DNA of 29,721 nucleotides from JACROF01 sp964533055 (GTDB lineage: Bacteria; Patescibacteriota; Microgenomatia; Levybacterales; UBA12049), in NCBI GenBank assembly GCA_964533055.1, contig CAZHKZ010000010.1, forward strand, positions 1-29,721, in the 5' to 3' direction. The first letter of the stretch is position 1. Each line of letters starts with the position of its first letter. The translations under genes and the position numbers were made by a program. Under the pieces are notes generated by a model. That model was not told the origin of the DNA. It worked only from the letters and a program-made list of their open reading frames with translations, and ran no database searches. Shown piece after piece: positions 5,759 through 14,184 of the stretch.

Positions 5759-8572
5759 ATGTTCAAGCCAGTTAGCCCTAAGGTAGATTTTCCCCAAATA
5801 GAGCGTGACATCCTCACATTTTGGAAAGAAAAACGTATTTTTGAGAAATCTATCTCTTCACGTCCAGAAAATAAGAAGTGGACATTCCTTGATGGCCCTC
5901 CATTTGTCACAGGCATGCCTCATTATGGTCATCTACTAGGGAGTATTCACAAAGATATTTTTGGTAGGTATTACACGATGAAAGGCTATCGTGTACCTCG
6001 CCTTTGGGGATGGGACGGACATGGTCTCCCAATTGAGAACAAAGTTGAGAATAAGTTGGAGATTAAGCGCAAGAAAGATATTGAAGACGTCGTAGGAGTT
6101 AAAACGTTTATAGAAGAGTGCAAAAAGTACGTCGATGAGATATCTGGGGAGTGGGAATGGTATGTGGACCATATCGGACGCTGGGTCGACTTCCAGAATG
6201 CATACAAGACCTGGGACACGCCTTATATGGAGTCTGTGATGTGGGTCTTCAAGAGCATGTATGACAAAGGACATATCTATAAAGGTCTTAAAGTCACACT
6301 ATATTGTCCACATTGTGCGACACCGATCTCCAATTTTGAAGTAGCGATGGATGCTGATAACTACAAGGAGATCACTGATGCAGCGACGACATATAAATAC
6401 GAACTGAAAACAGAAAATGTAGAACAGAAAACTTTTATCCTGGCTTGGTCGACAACTCCTTGGAATAAGATTGTGACTCCTGCATTGGCAGTCAATCCAG
6501 AATTGGATTATGTCAAAGTTGCCCAAAATGGCGAGAATTATATTCTGGCTAAATCGACGCTTAAGACGCTTGAAGGTGAGTACGAAATCATAGAGGAGAT
6601 GAAGGGCACTGACCTCGTTGGCCTCAAATTTGTTCCTCACTATGACTATTATGAGATCAAAGAGGGTGAGAGAGCATTTGAGATCATCCCAGGTGATTTT
6701 GTCACAGCTGAAGAGGGAACAGGAGTTGTTACTATTGCTGCATATGGTGAAGAAGATCTCAAGGCCATGCGCGAACACGGCATACATATTGAAATGCATT
6801 TGGATGAAGAAGGAACTATCAAGTCAGAAGTGCCTAAGTTCGGCGGACTGTATTATTTGAAGGCCAACAAGCTCGTCAATCAAGACCTAGAAGAGCGAGG
6901 ACTCATCTATAAAGATCAAGATCTTCCACATAACGTGCCACTTTGCTGGCGATGCCACACTAGACTTTACTATGCGCCGATTAATGCGTGGTATGTAGAT
7001 ATTCAAAAGCTCAAGCCACTCTTGAAAAAGACCAACGAAGAAGTGAATTGGTTCCCAGCTCATTTTAAGAATGGTAGATTTCTTAAAAGTCTTGAGAACG
7101 CACCGGACTGGAATATCTCTCGAAATAGATACTGGGGTTCCCCTGTTCCTGTTTGGGAGTGTGAGTGTGGTGAGAGATTTGTCCCTGGATCTATCAAAGA
7201 GCTCGAAGAGCGTTCAGGGCAAAAGATCGGTGATCTTCACAAGCCAGAGATTGATGAAGTCATGGTGGATTGTCTCACATGCGGTAAAAAAGCAAAGAGA
7301 GTGCCTGAAGTGCTTGATAGTTGGATCGAAGCAGGATCTGCTTCATTTGCAGAGCGTCATTTCCCTTTTGGCTCTACAGAGGATCCAAAAGACTTTTTTC
7401 CTCCAGATTTTATTGCAGAGTATACAGGCCAAATTCGCGCATGGTTCTATGTACTTCATGTGATTGGCGGATCACTCTATGAGTCAAAAGCATTTAAGAA
7501 TGTGGGTGTTGAGGGAGTGATCTTAGGCACAGATGGACGCAAGATGAGTAAAAATCTAGGCAATTACCCAGATCCAAAAGAGCTTCTAGAAAAATATGGT
7601 GGAGATGCGCTTAGGCTCTATCTCATGTCTAGTCCAATTATGAATGGCGAGGATATGGTGATTTCTGAAGAGCATTATCGCAATCAAGTTAAGGGAATGA
7701 TGCTCGTACTTTGGAATGTCTATAATTTTTTCCTTCAAAATGCGATTGTAGACGGATTTGAGCCATCAGCTGCACATTCTACATCTGATAATGTCCTCGA
7801 TGCATGGATCCTTAGTCGGCTTGAGGGGGTAGTGCAGGATGTAACTCATAAGTTGGATGGCTATAACACGGTTGGTGCAATTGATGTCCTGAAATTATTT
7901 GTCGATGATTTTTCAACTTGGTATATCAGACGTAGTCGAGATCGAGTAGGAGTATCAGGTACGGATGAGGATAAAAATGCATTTTATGTCACAACACATA
8001 GAGTTCTCGTAACTTTTGTAAAGTTGATGGCTCCAATTGCACCTTTCCTAAGTGAGGAGATGTTCAGAAATCTCACAGGAGAGGAGTCGGTGCATCTTGC
8101 TGACTGGCCAAGAGTTGTAGTTGCAGATATTAACAAGGTTTTGGAAACTCAAATGACATTAGTTCGAAAAATTGTTGAGGCGGGACACGCAGCTCGTAAG
8201 ACAAGTACTATAAAAGTTCGCCAACCTTTAGCAGCGGCTCATGTAGAGAATGATGCACAGACTGAGCTAGGAATAGGGCTCCAGGAGCTAATTAAGGACG
8301 AATTAAATGTTAAAGCTGTTCAGATTGCTTCTAATGCTAGTTCATTCTCGGTTGTGTTAGATACGAATTTAAATGAAGAGCTTATTGCAGAAGGTCAGAT
8401 GCGAGATATCGTTAGATCAATTCAAGAAGAGCGTAAAAGACTTGAGACAACGCCACTTGATTTGATCAATGTCACGCTTCCTGAGTGGCCCGAGTCCTAC
8501 ACAGATGAGATTAAGAAGCGAGCTCATATATCCTCACTTACCATAGGGGAATTCAAAGTCACAAAAGCTTGA
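5759..8572 (+). CDS. ileS: Isoleucyl-tRNA synthetase
   Basis: Charges tRNA-Ile with isoleucine in the cytosol. Class I signatures are present: HYGH (HIGH motif, 55-58) after PPFVTGMP and KMSKN (KMSKS motif, 595-599) followed by LGNYPDP. An editing domain is inserted between them. CWRCH and CECG/CLTCG pairs suggest zinc sites. The C-terminal anticodon-binding part has WYIRRSRDRVG, typical of the eukaryote-like IleRS clade (ileS2), which is often mupirocin-tolerant; that property is not shown here. At 937 aa the length is normal. It heads a plus-strand unit: rodA starts on its stop codon (TGATG). Transcription is predicted leaderless. Confidence 0.97.
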   Translation: MFKPVSPKVDFPQIERDILTFWKEKRIFEKSISSRPENKKWTFLDGPPFVTGMPHYGHLLGSIHKDIFGRYYTMKGYRVPRLWGWDGHGLPIENKVENKLEIKRKKDIEDVVGVKTFIEECKKYVDEISGEWEWYVDHIGRWVDFQNAYKTWDTPYMESVMWVFKSMYDKGHIYKGLKVTLYCPHCATPISNFEVAMDADNYKEITDAATTYKYELKTENVEQKTFILAWSTTPWNKIVTPALAVNPELDYVKVAQNGENYILAKSTLKTLEGEYEIIEEMKGTDLVGLKFVPHYDYYEIKEGERAFEIIPGDFVTAEEGTGVVTIAAYGEEDLKAMREHGIHIEMHLDEEGTIKSEVPKFGGLYYLKANKLVNQDLEERGLIYKDQDLPHNVPLCWRCHTRLYYAPINAWYVDIQKLKPLLKKTNEEVNWFPAHFKNGRFLKSLENAPDWNISRNRYWGSPVPVWECECGERFVPGSIKELEERSGQKIGDLHKPEIDEVMVDCLTCGKKAKRVPEVLDSWIEAGSASFAERHFPFGSTEDPKDFFPPDFIAEYTGQIRAWFYVLHVIGGSLYESKAFKNVGVEGVILGTDGRKMSKNLGNYPDPKELLEKYGGDALRLYLMSSPIMNGEDMVISEEHYRNQVKGMMLVLWNVYNFFLQNAIVDGFEPSAAHSTSDNVLDAWILSRLEGVVQDVTHKLDGYNTVGAIDVLKLFVDDFSTWYIRRSRDRVGVSGTDEDKNAFYVTTHRVLVTFVKLMAPIAPFLSEEMFRNLTGEESVHLADWPRVVVADINKVLETQMTLVRKIVEAGHAARKTSTIKVRQPLAAAHVENDAQTELGIGLQELIKDELNVKAVQIASNASSFSVVLDTNLNEELIAEGQMRDIVRSIQEERKRLETTPLDLINVTLPEWPESYTDEIKKRAHISSLTIGEFKVTKA

Positions 8573-9657
8573 TGAAACAAAATATATTTCACCTTTTTGT
8601 TGACTGGTGGCTTATGGCGCCAGTCATCTTTCTCGTTATAATCAGCCTGGTTACATTATTGTCTTTAAGTCAGGCTCTTTTTCTCAATCAACTCTTTACG
8701 CTTTCACTTGCGATTGTAGCTTTTGTCGTTTTTTCAAAGATGAGACTTGAGCGCCTAAAGACCATCTCATTTCCGCTCTATATTATTTCACTCATCATTC
8801 TTGCTGTCGTTTTGATCATCGGAATAGAGAGCAAAGGAGCAGTAAGATGGATCTATGTTTTTGGCTTCTCATTTCAATTCTCAGAGCTTCTTAAGCCATT
8901 TTTGGCATTTGCTTTGACTGCATTTTTAGCGAGCAATACTAATACTTCATTTAGGACCTACATCTTTTCCTTTCTACTTTTAGCGCCAGTCTTCTTATTG
9001 ATTGCATTTCAGCCCGATCTAGGAAATGCGATGATCTATGCGCTTGTCACAGTTTTTGTTTTCTTGATTTATGGGTTTCCACTGATATGGTTTGTACTAA
9101 GCGGCCTCCCTTTTGTGATTGCATCTCCATTTCTTTGGCACTTCCTTCATGATTATCAGAGGAGACGACTTATGACTTTTCTCAATCCCACTAGTGATCC
9201 TTTGGGAGCCTCATACAACGTAATCCAGGCGATGATAGCAGTCGGGTCTGGGATGTTTATGGGTAAGGGCTTGAGTCAGGGGACACAGTCTGGCCTTCGT
9301 TTTTTGCCAGAGAGGCACACAGACTTCATTTTTGCGACTATCAGTGAAGGAATTGGTTTTGTGGGTGCATTTATTATCGTTGCTTGTTTTATAGCGCTTT
9401 GCTTTCGCATCGTCATGATGATTCGTGAAGTTGATGATACTTTTACAAAGATTTTTGGCTTTTTTACTTTTGGATTTATCATGATGCATTTTTTCATCAA
9501 TATAGGCATGAATATCGGGCTTGTGCCTATTGTTGGCGTGACTTTACCATTCGTGTCTTATGGGGGTAATTCACTTTTATCTAACTTTATTTTTCTTGGA
9601 ATTTTCTCCAATCTGTATATTACCCACAGAAAGCGTCACGTTCTAGAAATTAAGTAA
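8572..9657 (+). CDS. rodA: SEDS peptidoglycan glycosyltransferase, RodA/FtsW family
   Basis: Polymerises lipid II into glycan strands during cell-wall elongation or division, normally with a class B PBP partner (none in this window). About ten membrane helices are visible. Family signatures include GAVRWI, QPDLGNA (Asp near residue 149), SYNVIQAMIAVGSGMFMGKG, the ERHTDFIFA loop with the conserved Asp, and GLVPIVGVTLPFVSYGG near the end. ATG 8572 overlaps the ileS stop by one base, so translation is probably coupled. A TTG one codon upstream is also in frame but less likely. RodA fits slightly better than FtsW; the split is not certain. Confidence 0.9.
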   Translation: MKQNIFHLFVDWWLMAPVIFLVIISLVTLLSLSQALFLNQLFTLSLAIVAFVVFSKMRLERLKTISFPLYIISLIILAVVLIIGIESKGAVRWIYVFGFSFQFSELLKPFLAFALTAFLASNTNTSFRTYIFSFLLLAPVFLLIAFQPDLGNAMIYALVTVFVFLIYGFPLIWFVLSGLPFVIASPFLWHFLHDYQRRRLMTFLNPTSDPLGASYNVIQAMIAVGSGMFMGKGLSQGTQSGLRFLPERHTDFIFATISEGIGFVGAFIIVACFIALCFRIVMMIREVDDTFTKIFGFFTFGFIMMHFFINIGMNIGLVPIVGVTLPFVSYGGNSLLSNFIFLGIFSNLYITHRKRHVLEIK

Positions 9658-9663
9658 AAGATC

Positions 9664-9672
9664 TGCTATAAT
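9664..9672 (+). promoter_or_regulatory. Leaderless extended -10 promoter of rplU
   Basis: TGcTATAAT ends 7 nt before ATG 9680. The ATG at 9671 is formed by the -10 box itself and would lie upstream of the transcription start. Confidence 0.75.
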
Positions 9673-9679
9673 GAGCTTC

Positions 9680-10036
9680 ATGAAATACGCGGTTATCAAA
9701 ACAGGTGGCAAACAGTACAAGGTAGCTGAGGGTGATGTTATCACCGTTGAGAGAGTTGCTACTGATGTTGAGTCAACAATCACATTTAATGAAGTACTTT
9801 TTGTTGCAGATGAGGGCAAAGTATCATTTGGTCAGCCATTTCTCTCAGATGTTCAGGTAACTGGTAAAGTTCTTGAAAATATCCGTGGAGAGAAGATTAG
9901 AATTGCTAAATTCAAAGCTAAAGCTCGCTATCGAAGAGTTACAGGTCACCGTCAAGAGCTTTCAAAGATTCAGATTGCGACAATAGGAGCTGGAAAGTCT
10001 GCAAAATCAGCTGAAAAGACTCCTGCTACAAAATAA
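9680..10036 (+). CDS. rplU: 50S ribosomal protein L21
   Basis: Large-subunit protein that binds 23S rRNA near L20. It begins MKYAVIKTGGKQYKV, the standard L21 opening, and has IRIAKFKAKARYRRVTGHRQ, the conserved basic RNA-binding region. The C-terminus has a short extra tail rich in K, S and A. The start is ATG 9680, not 9671, from both homology and the promoter position. rpmA follows 71 nt downstream, the usual L21-L27 pairing. Confidence 0.96.
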   Translation: MKYAVIKTGGKQYKVAEGDVITVERVATDVESTITFNEVLFVADEGKVSFGQPFLSDVQVTGKVLENIRGEKIRIAKFKAKARYRRVTGHRQELSKIQIATIGAGKSAKSAEKTPATK

Positions 10037-10039
10037 CTA

Positions 10040-10068
10040 TTGACATCTGTGAAAATAATTCGTATTAT
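10040..10068 (+). promoter_or_regulatory. Promoter of rpmA-parB
   Basis: TTGACA, 17 nt, TATTAT, close to the sigma-70 consensus. Predicted start near 10075, giving a leader of about 33 nt. This is an exception to the leaderless pattern of the neighbouring core genes. Confidence 0.75.
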
Positions 10069-10107
10069 GAATTAGTTTTCACAGGAATTCGTAAAAAATC
10101 TTAATAT

Positions 10108-10359
10108 ATGGCACATACAAAATCACAAGGATCAGTAAAAGGTAATAGAGACTCGCGACCAAAGAGTTTGGGCGTGAAGGTATATGGTGGTCAGAAAGTG
10201 ATCAATGGCAACATTATTGTTCGTCAGAAAGGCTCACAGTTCAAGCCAGCCGATGGTGTTCGAATGGGTAAAGACTTCACTCTTTATGCAATTAAAGATG
10301 GAGTTGTCGACTTCAAAACGAAGTTAGGCAAAAGATTTGTACAAATCATCAATGGATAG
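10108..10359 (+). CDS. rpmA: 50S ribosomal protein L27
   Basis: Large-subunit protein whose N-terminus reaches the peptidyl-transferase centre. It begins MAHTKSQGSVKGNRDSRPKS, followed by LGVKVYGGQ and IIVRQKGSQFKPADGVRMGKD, all typical of L27. At 83 aa the length is normal. It starts directly with the mature-type MAH, so no Firmicutes-type cleaved N-terminal extension is present. The following parB frame overlaps its 3' end. Confidence 0.96.
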   Translation: MAHTKSQGSVKGNRDSRPKSLGVKVYGGQKVINGNIIVRQKGSQFKPADGVRMGKDFTLYAIKDGVVDFKTKLGKRFVQIING

Positions 10360-11224
10360 TGGAAGAATAACAGATTTAGAGACATCCCAATTACAGTCCA
10401 ACCCCCTTCAACCTCGTGGCGTTATCCTCCAAGACTCACTTACAGATCTCGTTGAATCAATTCGCGAGCAAGGCATACTTGAGCCGATCGTCGTAGCAAA
10501 TACCCCAGCTGGATATCAGATTATCGCTGGTGAGAGACGCTGGAGGGCAGCAAAGATCTTAGGTCTCCCAACTGTACCAGTTGTCGTTAAAGAGACGACT
10601 CCTCAAGGCATGCTTGAAATGTCTATAGTTGAGAACGTGCAACGTGAAGACCTCAATCCTATCGAGAGAGCGCTAGCGTATAAAAGACTTATTGATGAAT
10701 TCGGTCTTGGGACCAACGAGGTCGCAAAAAGAGTAGGTAAGAGTGCTCCTACAGTCTCAAATACGATTAGACTTCTTTCACTTCCAGATGCTATCAAAGA
10801 TGCACTTGTCGCTGGAGTTATCACTGAGGGTCATGTTAGACCACTTATATCGCTTGGAGATCCAAAGCTGATGCTAGAGTTATTTAAGAAGATTTTGCGC
10901 GATAATTTGACTGTACGACAGACAGAAGATGCTGCAAGGCGAGTAAAGGGTGAGGTTCAGCAAAAAGAGCCCAAATTTAATAAAGATCGTCTCTGGGTAC
11001 CAGAGCAAGACACTATGGCGCTTCAACTTCAAGAAAAGTATAGCGTAGATGAGGTTAAGATCTTCCAGTCAAGTAAACTTGCACGTATGACGATCATGAT
11101 CAAGGGCGATGTTAATGTAACGACGCAGAAATTGAAAGAAATTCATGAAGTCTTAAATGGTGTTCAGGGGAAAAGTACTTCTTCAGTCGATGATGACTCA
11201 TCCGACCAACTCACCGCTCAATAG
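10352..11224 (+). CDS. parB: ParB-like chromosome partition protein
   Basis: Probable centromere-binding CTPase for chromosome segregation. The N-terminal ParB/Srx domain has GERRWRA (60-66) and ENVQRE (94-99). A helix-turn-helix (about 119-141, LGTNEVAKRVGKSAPTVSNT) follows, then a C-terminal region resembling a dimerisation domain. ATG 10352 overlaps the rpmA stop by 8 nt; an ATG at 10337 would overlap by 23. No parA lies next to it and I see no clear parS site (TGTTTCACGTGAAACA-like) in the window. Placement behind rpmA suggests co-transcription with ribosomal protein genes. Confidence 0.9.
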   Translation: MDSGRITDLETSQLQSNPLQPRGVILQDSLTDLVESIREQGILEPIVVANTPAGYQIIAGERRWRAAKILGLPTVPVVVKETTPQGMLEMSIVENVQREDLNPIERALAYKRLIDEFGLGTNEVAKRVGKSAPTVSNTIRLLSLPDAIKDALVAGVITEGHVRPLISLGDPKLMLELFKKILRDNLTVRQTEDAARRVKGEVQQKEPKFNKDRLWVPEQDTMALQLQEKYSVDEVKIFQSSKLARMTIMIKGDVNVTTQKLKEIHEVLNGVQGKSTSSVDDDSSDQLTAQ

Positions 11225-11235
11225 TCCTTCGGTCA

Positions 11236-11297
11236 AGTAGAAAGTATCTCGTATTCAGTAGTGAAGAAATTTTTCGAATTGCTTTATTCTTTCTACT
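11236..11297. other. Inverted repeat between convergent parB and lepB
   Basis: AGTAGAAAG (11236-11244) and CTTTCTACT (11289-11297) are 9-bp perfect arms with a 44-nt loop. It may serve as a weak bidirectional end. No clean stem plus T-run terminator is visible here. Confidence 0.3.
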
Positions 11298-11309
11298 GTC
11301 TACTTACTA

Positions 11310-11867
11310 CTAGTTTAGTAGTCGTATCTGATCCAATGGCCAGTAGACGAAAAATGATTTCCCAATGATACTTCTCTTTGCCAAAAATCCCCATTCACGA
11401 CTGTCAGAACTGAACATCCTATTATCTCCAAGCACAAAAAAATGTCCTTCTGGGACGGTTATTTCTTTATTTTCACTCAAGAAAGATCCTCCTAATGTCC
11501 TAACGTCTGAGCGAAGATAGTCGCCCTCCTCTAAAATACTCCCATTTTTGATGACCCTTCCATTCTCAAGCATAATCCTGTCTCCTGGTACGCCGATAAT
11601 TCTTTTTATAAAGTCTTTCCCTTCTTCATTCGATGAAGGTGGGGCAAGAAAGACGATCACATCTTTATATTGAAGATTGCCTAGGCGAGGAGTTATGAGA
11701 TTGGTGAAGATGTATTCATGATCTTTATAGGTTGGGAACATCGAGTCGCCAGAGACTTGGAAAGGACGAGCGATTAGGAAATAGACAAAAAGGAATAGTG
11801 CAACAGCGATCGCAAATGTCTGGGCTGTATCGATTAGAAAAAGCCATATCTGGCGTAAGGTTTGCAT
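11310..11867 (-). CDS. lepB: Signal peptidase I
   Basis: Membrane-bound serine protease that removes signal peptides from exported proteins. One N-terminal membrane helix (about 14-32) is followed by box B QVSGDSMFPT with the nucleophile Ser42. Box D FIKRIIGVPGD holds the general base Lys88, and box E GDNRMFSSDSREWG is complete. At 185 aa it is compact like Gram-positive enzymes. It converges with parB. A consensus promoter ends 6 nt before ATG, so the mRNA is predicted leaderless. Confidence 0.95.
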   Translation of the reverse strand: MQTLRQIWLFLIDTAQTFAIAVALFLFVYFLIARPFQVSGDSMFPTYKDHEYIFTNLITPRLGNLQYKDVIVFLAPPSSNEEGKDFIKRIIGVPGDRIMLENGRVIKNGSILEEGDYLRSDVRTLGGSFLSENKEITVPEGHFFVLGDNRMFSSDSREWGFLAKRSIIGKSFFVYWPLDQIRLLN

Positions 11868-11873
11868 CGATCT

Positions 11874-11902
11874 ATTATCTCGAATAGGTTATTACAAGTC
11901 AA
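11874..11902 (-). promoter_or_regulatory. Leaderless promoter of lepB
   Basis: On the minus strand TTGACT (11902-11897), 17 nt, GATAAT (11879-11874), then 6 nt to ATG 11867. Confidence 0.75.
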
Positions 11903-11923
11903 TTTGAAGTTCGCAACCTATAG

Positions 11924-11981
11924 TTGGAGTTTAGAGCTTGGTTTTGTTATAATTTCACACATTGTGGAGAACTTTCTTCAC
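11924..11981 (+). promoter_or_regulatory. Promoter and leader hairpin of the 236-aa cassette gene
   Basis: TTGGAG, 18 nt, TGtTATAAT (11945-11953). The leader begins near 11960 and reads ATTG followed by a 7-bp hairpin GTGGAGA/TTCTTCAC-type (11964-11981, one G-U pair). The same ATTG plus hairpin occurs at 13672-13692 and 14324-14344. Further downstream come TAGCATTCTTAA and an AGAAAGGA Shine-Dalgarno. Confidence 0.65.
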
Positions 11982-12016
11982 TCTTTAGCATTCTTAAAAA
12001 TAGAAAGGACAAGGTC

Positions 12017-12727
12017 ATGGAGGATCCCAAGGTCATTCAACTGTCCTCAGAGACTGGGTATCCAGGGAGTACTGGATTTTTGAGGTACGATTCTTATCAT
12101 GACAGGATCATCCTCTCGATCTGGTATGGGGAGGATCAAACTGTCGATCCGAAGATCTTTCACATCCCTGATTTTCAGACGATTGCTGAAAGGTTTGAAG
12201 AGTCAATTCTGACAAAGAATCTCTATCTTCATCCTGGCGGACTTCTCGCAATCACAGCCGAAGCCTTTCCTGGCTACAGGTTCTACATCGACGAGCGAAT
12301 CGCGGCGGAGGTCGATAGGCAGAAATTTCTTGATCTCATCAGGCGATACGGTCTGACGAGAGGTGTCGTCACTAATGTCCCTAGACCGGAGGATCCGGTC
12401 CTGAAGACACTCCATCATGGCGAGATTTTTCTTCGGGATGGGAATCTGGTCTTTGATGTGAGAGGTCAGGGTGATCCAGATGATCTTCGGACGTATCCGA
12501 TAAATCTGGCCGAGTTTTCACTCGCACACAAGAATGACGATTTCCCGCTCGATTTGGGTAGTGGACTCAGTCTTTACCGATCCGAAATGCCACTTTACGA
12601 TCAGAGATTTTGCCTCTACTTGTTTGGGGCAGATAACTCTATCCAGATCAGTCTCGATCAAATGGCAGAGTTCGTTCGACAGATCGATTCGATTCTGGCC
12701 TGGGAGCTTATGCATCCAGACAGCTAA
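12017..12727 (+). CDS. Unknown cassette protein (236 aa), related to 14376-14753
   Basis: ATG 12017 is chosen because AGAAAGGA lies 7 nt upstream; the frame is open further but that part is leader. The protein is soluble, with no signal peptide or membrane helix. It appears to have two similar halves, each ending in strands plus an amphipathic helix: GYRFYIDERIAAEVDRQKFL (86-105) and RFCLYLFG ... QISLDQMAEFVRQ (197-222). The second half aligns with the 14376-14753 protein: GLSLYRS/GLSLRY, RFCLYLFG/KFEFTYHG and QISLDQMAEF/QISSVTMLKF at nearly equal spacing. No known family or active site recognised. Confidence 0.75.
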   Translation: MEDPKVIQLSSETGYPGSTGFLRYDSYHDRIILSIWYGEDQTVDPKIFHIPDFQTIAERFEESILTKNLYLHPGGLLAITAEAFPGYRFYIDERIAAEVDRQKFLDLIRRYGLTRGVVTNVPRPEDPVLKTLHHGEIFLRDGNLVFDVRGQGDPDDLRTYPINLAEFSLAHKNDDFPLDLGSGLSLYRSEMPLYDQRFCLYLFGADNSIQISLDQMAEFVRQIDSILAWELMHPDS

Positions 12728-12741
12728 AAATCTATCACTAT

Positions 12742-12776
12742 GCCAGGTATCCCAATCGGGGTGCCTGGCTTTTTTT
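12742..12776 (+). terminator. Intrinsic terminator of the 236-aa gene
   Basis: GCCAGGTATCCC pairs with GGGGTGCCTGGC (12 bp including G-U pairs) and runs into seven T. Confidence 0.9.
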
Positions 12777-12788
12777 GATAACCTATAG

Positions 12789-12900
12789 TTGAAATATTAC
12801 TTCAGTTTGTTATACTCTAGGCGCTCTTTTAAAGAATAGCTGAGTTTACTGAGTATGCTCTCTTTTTGTCCTTAGATGAGGGTGGGAAGAGCGCATGCTC
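12789..12900 (+). promoter_or_regulatory. Promoter and ~110-nt structured leader of the 198-aa gene
   Basis: TTGAAA, 16 nt, TGtTATACT (12808-12816). In the leader GCGCTCTT (12821-12828) can pair with AAGAGCGC (12887-12894), and GAGTATGC (12851-12858) with GCATGCTC (12893-12900). The two helices cross and share 2 nt, so they either form a pseudoknot or compete. TCGCACTTATC and AAAGGAGG follow at 12910-12928. Confidence 0.5.
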
Positions 12901-12935
12901 AACTTTTTGTCGCACTTATCAAAGGAGGGTTAGAA

Positions 12936-13532
12936 ATGAAATGTGTTTTTTGTGGCGGTGAGAGAGTGGTTCAGTCGACACGACTGACCACATGCCTTGA
13001 TTGCAGCAACTCTGTTGAATCGTCGCATGCAAAGCTCCTTGGCTTTGTAACGGAGCGAGTAGCTGCGATGAGTGATCCCCTTCTGGACATGTTCATCGAT
13101 TTGTTCGATACAGAAAGGCAGAGAAGAGACGCCCGCTCACCTTCGAAAGATGTCGAGCTGGTAACTCACGTTCATCCGCCAAGGCGGAACACTACTCCTT
13201 TCATGAAGTCGATTGATGGTCTCTGTACCATCAAGTTCGTCAACGGATTGTTGACCATTCTTCATCAAGACGGTGGAGGTGCAGAGCCTGGGGAGAGGGG
13301 ATTCGAATTCGATCCACTCCATTTCATTCAGGAGTTCGGCCTAATGATGCTCCGGGGAGGGTACAAATCGCCGAATGGTGAAGTGTCAGTCAATCTAGGA
13401 ACATCTCCCTTTTCGACACCCCCATCCTTTTTGGAGATCAAGATCTCTGATCAGTCTCCGATTTGGGTGAGTGCGTCTGACTTCGACAAGTTCCTGAAGG
13501 ACTTAAAGTCAATTTACGGCAATTCGGACTAG
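12936..13532 (+). CDS. Zinc-finger cassette protein (198 aa), unknown function
   Basis: ATG 12936 is preferred over an in-frame ATG at 12876, because AAAGGAGG lies 7 nt before it and the upstream part is structured leader. The N-terminus has CVFC (3-6) and CLDC (20-23), a likely zinc ribbon. A helical segment follows, then two strand-rich units each ending in a helix: KFVNGLLTILHQDGGG ... FDPLHFIQEFG and FLEIKISDQSPIWVSASDF. The last matches the strand-then-(I/V)S-then-helix pattern of the 12017 and 14376 proteins, but weakly. No signal peptide. Unknown function. Confidence 0.75.
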   Translation: MKCVFCGGERVVQSTRLTTCLDCSNSVESSHAKLLGFVTERVAAMSDPLLDMFIDLFDTERQRRDARSPSKDVELVTHVHPPRRNTTPFMKSIDGLCTIKFVNGLLTILHQDGGGAEPGERGFEFDPLHFIQEFGLMMLRGGYKSPNGEVSVNLGTSPFSTPPSFLEIKISDQSPIWVSASDFDKFLKDLKSIYGNSD

Positions 13533-13557
13533 GTGTCCGCTCGCTATTCAATTTTAT

Positions 13558-13603
13558 GGCGCTTGGTCTTCCCACACTGTGGATCGATCAAGCGCCTTTT
13601 TTT
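13558..13603 (+). terminator. Intrinsic terminator of the 198-aa gene
   Basis: GGCGCTTG/CAAGCGCC (8 bp) with an inner CCAC/GTGG stem, followed by seven T. Confidence 0.9.
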
Positions 13604-13605
13604 GG

Positions 13606-13635
13606 TTTGTACGATGTATTAATGCATCGTACAAA
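13606..13635. repeat. 30-bp palindrome upstream of the 13722 promoter
   Basis: TTTGTACGATGTATT with AATGCATCGTACAAA; one mismatched pair. It is centred at 13620.5, which is 39.5 nt before the -10 box. The same palindrome with the same spacing occurs at 14260-14285. No T-run follows, so it is not a terminator. A dimeric regulator site is the likely reading. Confidence 0.7.
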
Positions 13636-13656
13636 CTCGAATACTATATCAATATT

Positions 13657-13692
13657 TGATATAATCTCCAGAATTGCAGAGATGTCCTCTGT
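13657..13692 (+). promoter_or_regulatory. Promoter and leader hairpin of the 140-aa cassette gene
   Basis: Extended -10 TGaTATAAT (13657-13665), no good -35. The leader has ATTG followed by the hairpin GCAGAG/CTCTGT (13676-13692), equivalent to those at 11964 and 14328. ACTCAATTCTAAAAAGGGG then provides the Shine-Dalgarno. Confidence 0.65.
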
Positions 13693-13721
13693 GTCTACTC
13701 AATTCTAAAAAGGGGTGAATC

Positions 13722-14144
13722 ATGGGGAAGACCTTTCGAATCAGTAGGATCAAATTCCGATCAGTTCCACTACTCAACAAAAATATGGAATGTATTGGCC
13801 AGATCTATATTGGCAGGGGTATTCGATTTGTTCTCTTGGATTGTTTTGAGACTGCACCAATTGCTGCATCGATGACAGCTACAGACTTTCTCAAGACGAT
13901 CTGGCCAAAAAGAAGTACTAGCCAAATCCTGGGATTCTACACCTACGAATTGGAGGTCGGATTCAATGAATCGCATGTGTTTTTAACACTTCTTCCTGAC
14001 GGGTCGGATGAGGAAGAACTTGAATTCATTGTCTCAGCAAGGGAGCTTCGCAAGGTTTGCAAGTGGGCAGTCAAAAAGCCTCGCAAAGCCGCGAAGCAGC
14101 TCAAACTGCCGACAGAGGAGTTCTTCGAGCAAAGTTTGAGTTAG
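13722..14144 (+). CDS. Unknown cassette protein (140 aa)
   Basis: ATG lies 7 nt after an AAAAAGGGG Shine-Dalgarno. The protein is soluble with a basic first strand region and a basic tail (KKPRKAAKQLK), which could contact nucleic acid. Strand-rich segments (QIYIGRGIRFVLLDC; YTYELEVGFNESHVFLTLL) are followed by FIVSARELRKVCKWAV. This resembles the strand-S-helix end of the neighbouring cassette proteins, though less clearly. It shares the upstream palindrome, promoter and leader type with the next cassette (14376). No family recognised. Confidence 0.75.
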   Translation: MGKTFRISRIKFRSVPLLNKNMECIGQIYIGRGIRFVLLDCFETAPIAASMTATDFLKTIWPKRSTSQILGFYTYELEVGFNESHVFLTLLPDGSDEEELEFIVSARELRKVCKWAVKKPRKAAKQLKLPTEEFFEQSLS

Positions 14145-14184
14145 TCTCGTTCATATTGCCAGGTGGCAAAGCGAAATTTTCATC

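Noticed and set aside
1540..11815. GCGATCGC octamers like the cyanobacterial HIP1 repeat
   Set aside because: Only a few copies were seen (near 1543, 3357 and 11806). This is too few in 30 kb to claim a genome-wide signature without counting.
12876..12935. Longer N-terminus for the zinc-finger cassette protein
   Set aside because: The in-frame ATG at 12876 has no Shine-Dalgarno and lies in a structured leader. ATG 12936 has AAAGGAGG at ideal distance.
13606..13635. Palindrome as a terminator of the preceding gene
   Set aside because: A complete terminator with seven T already ends at 13603, and no T-run follows the palindrome.
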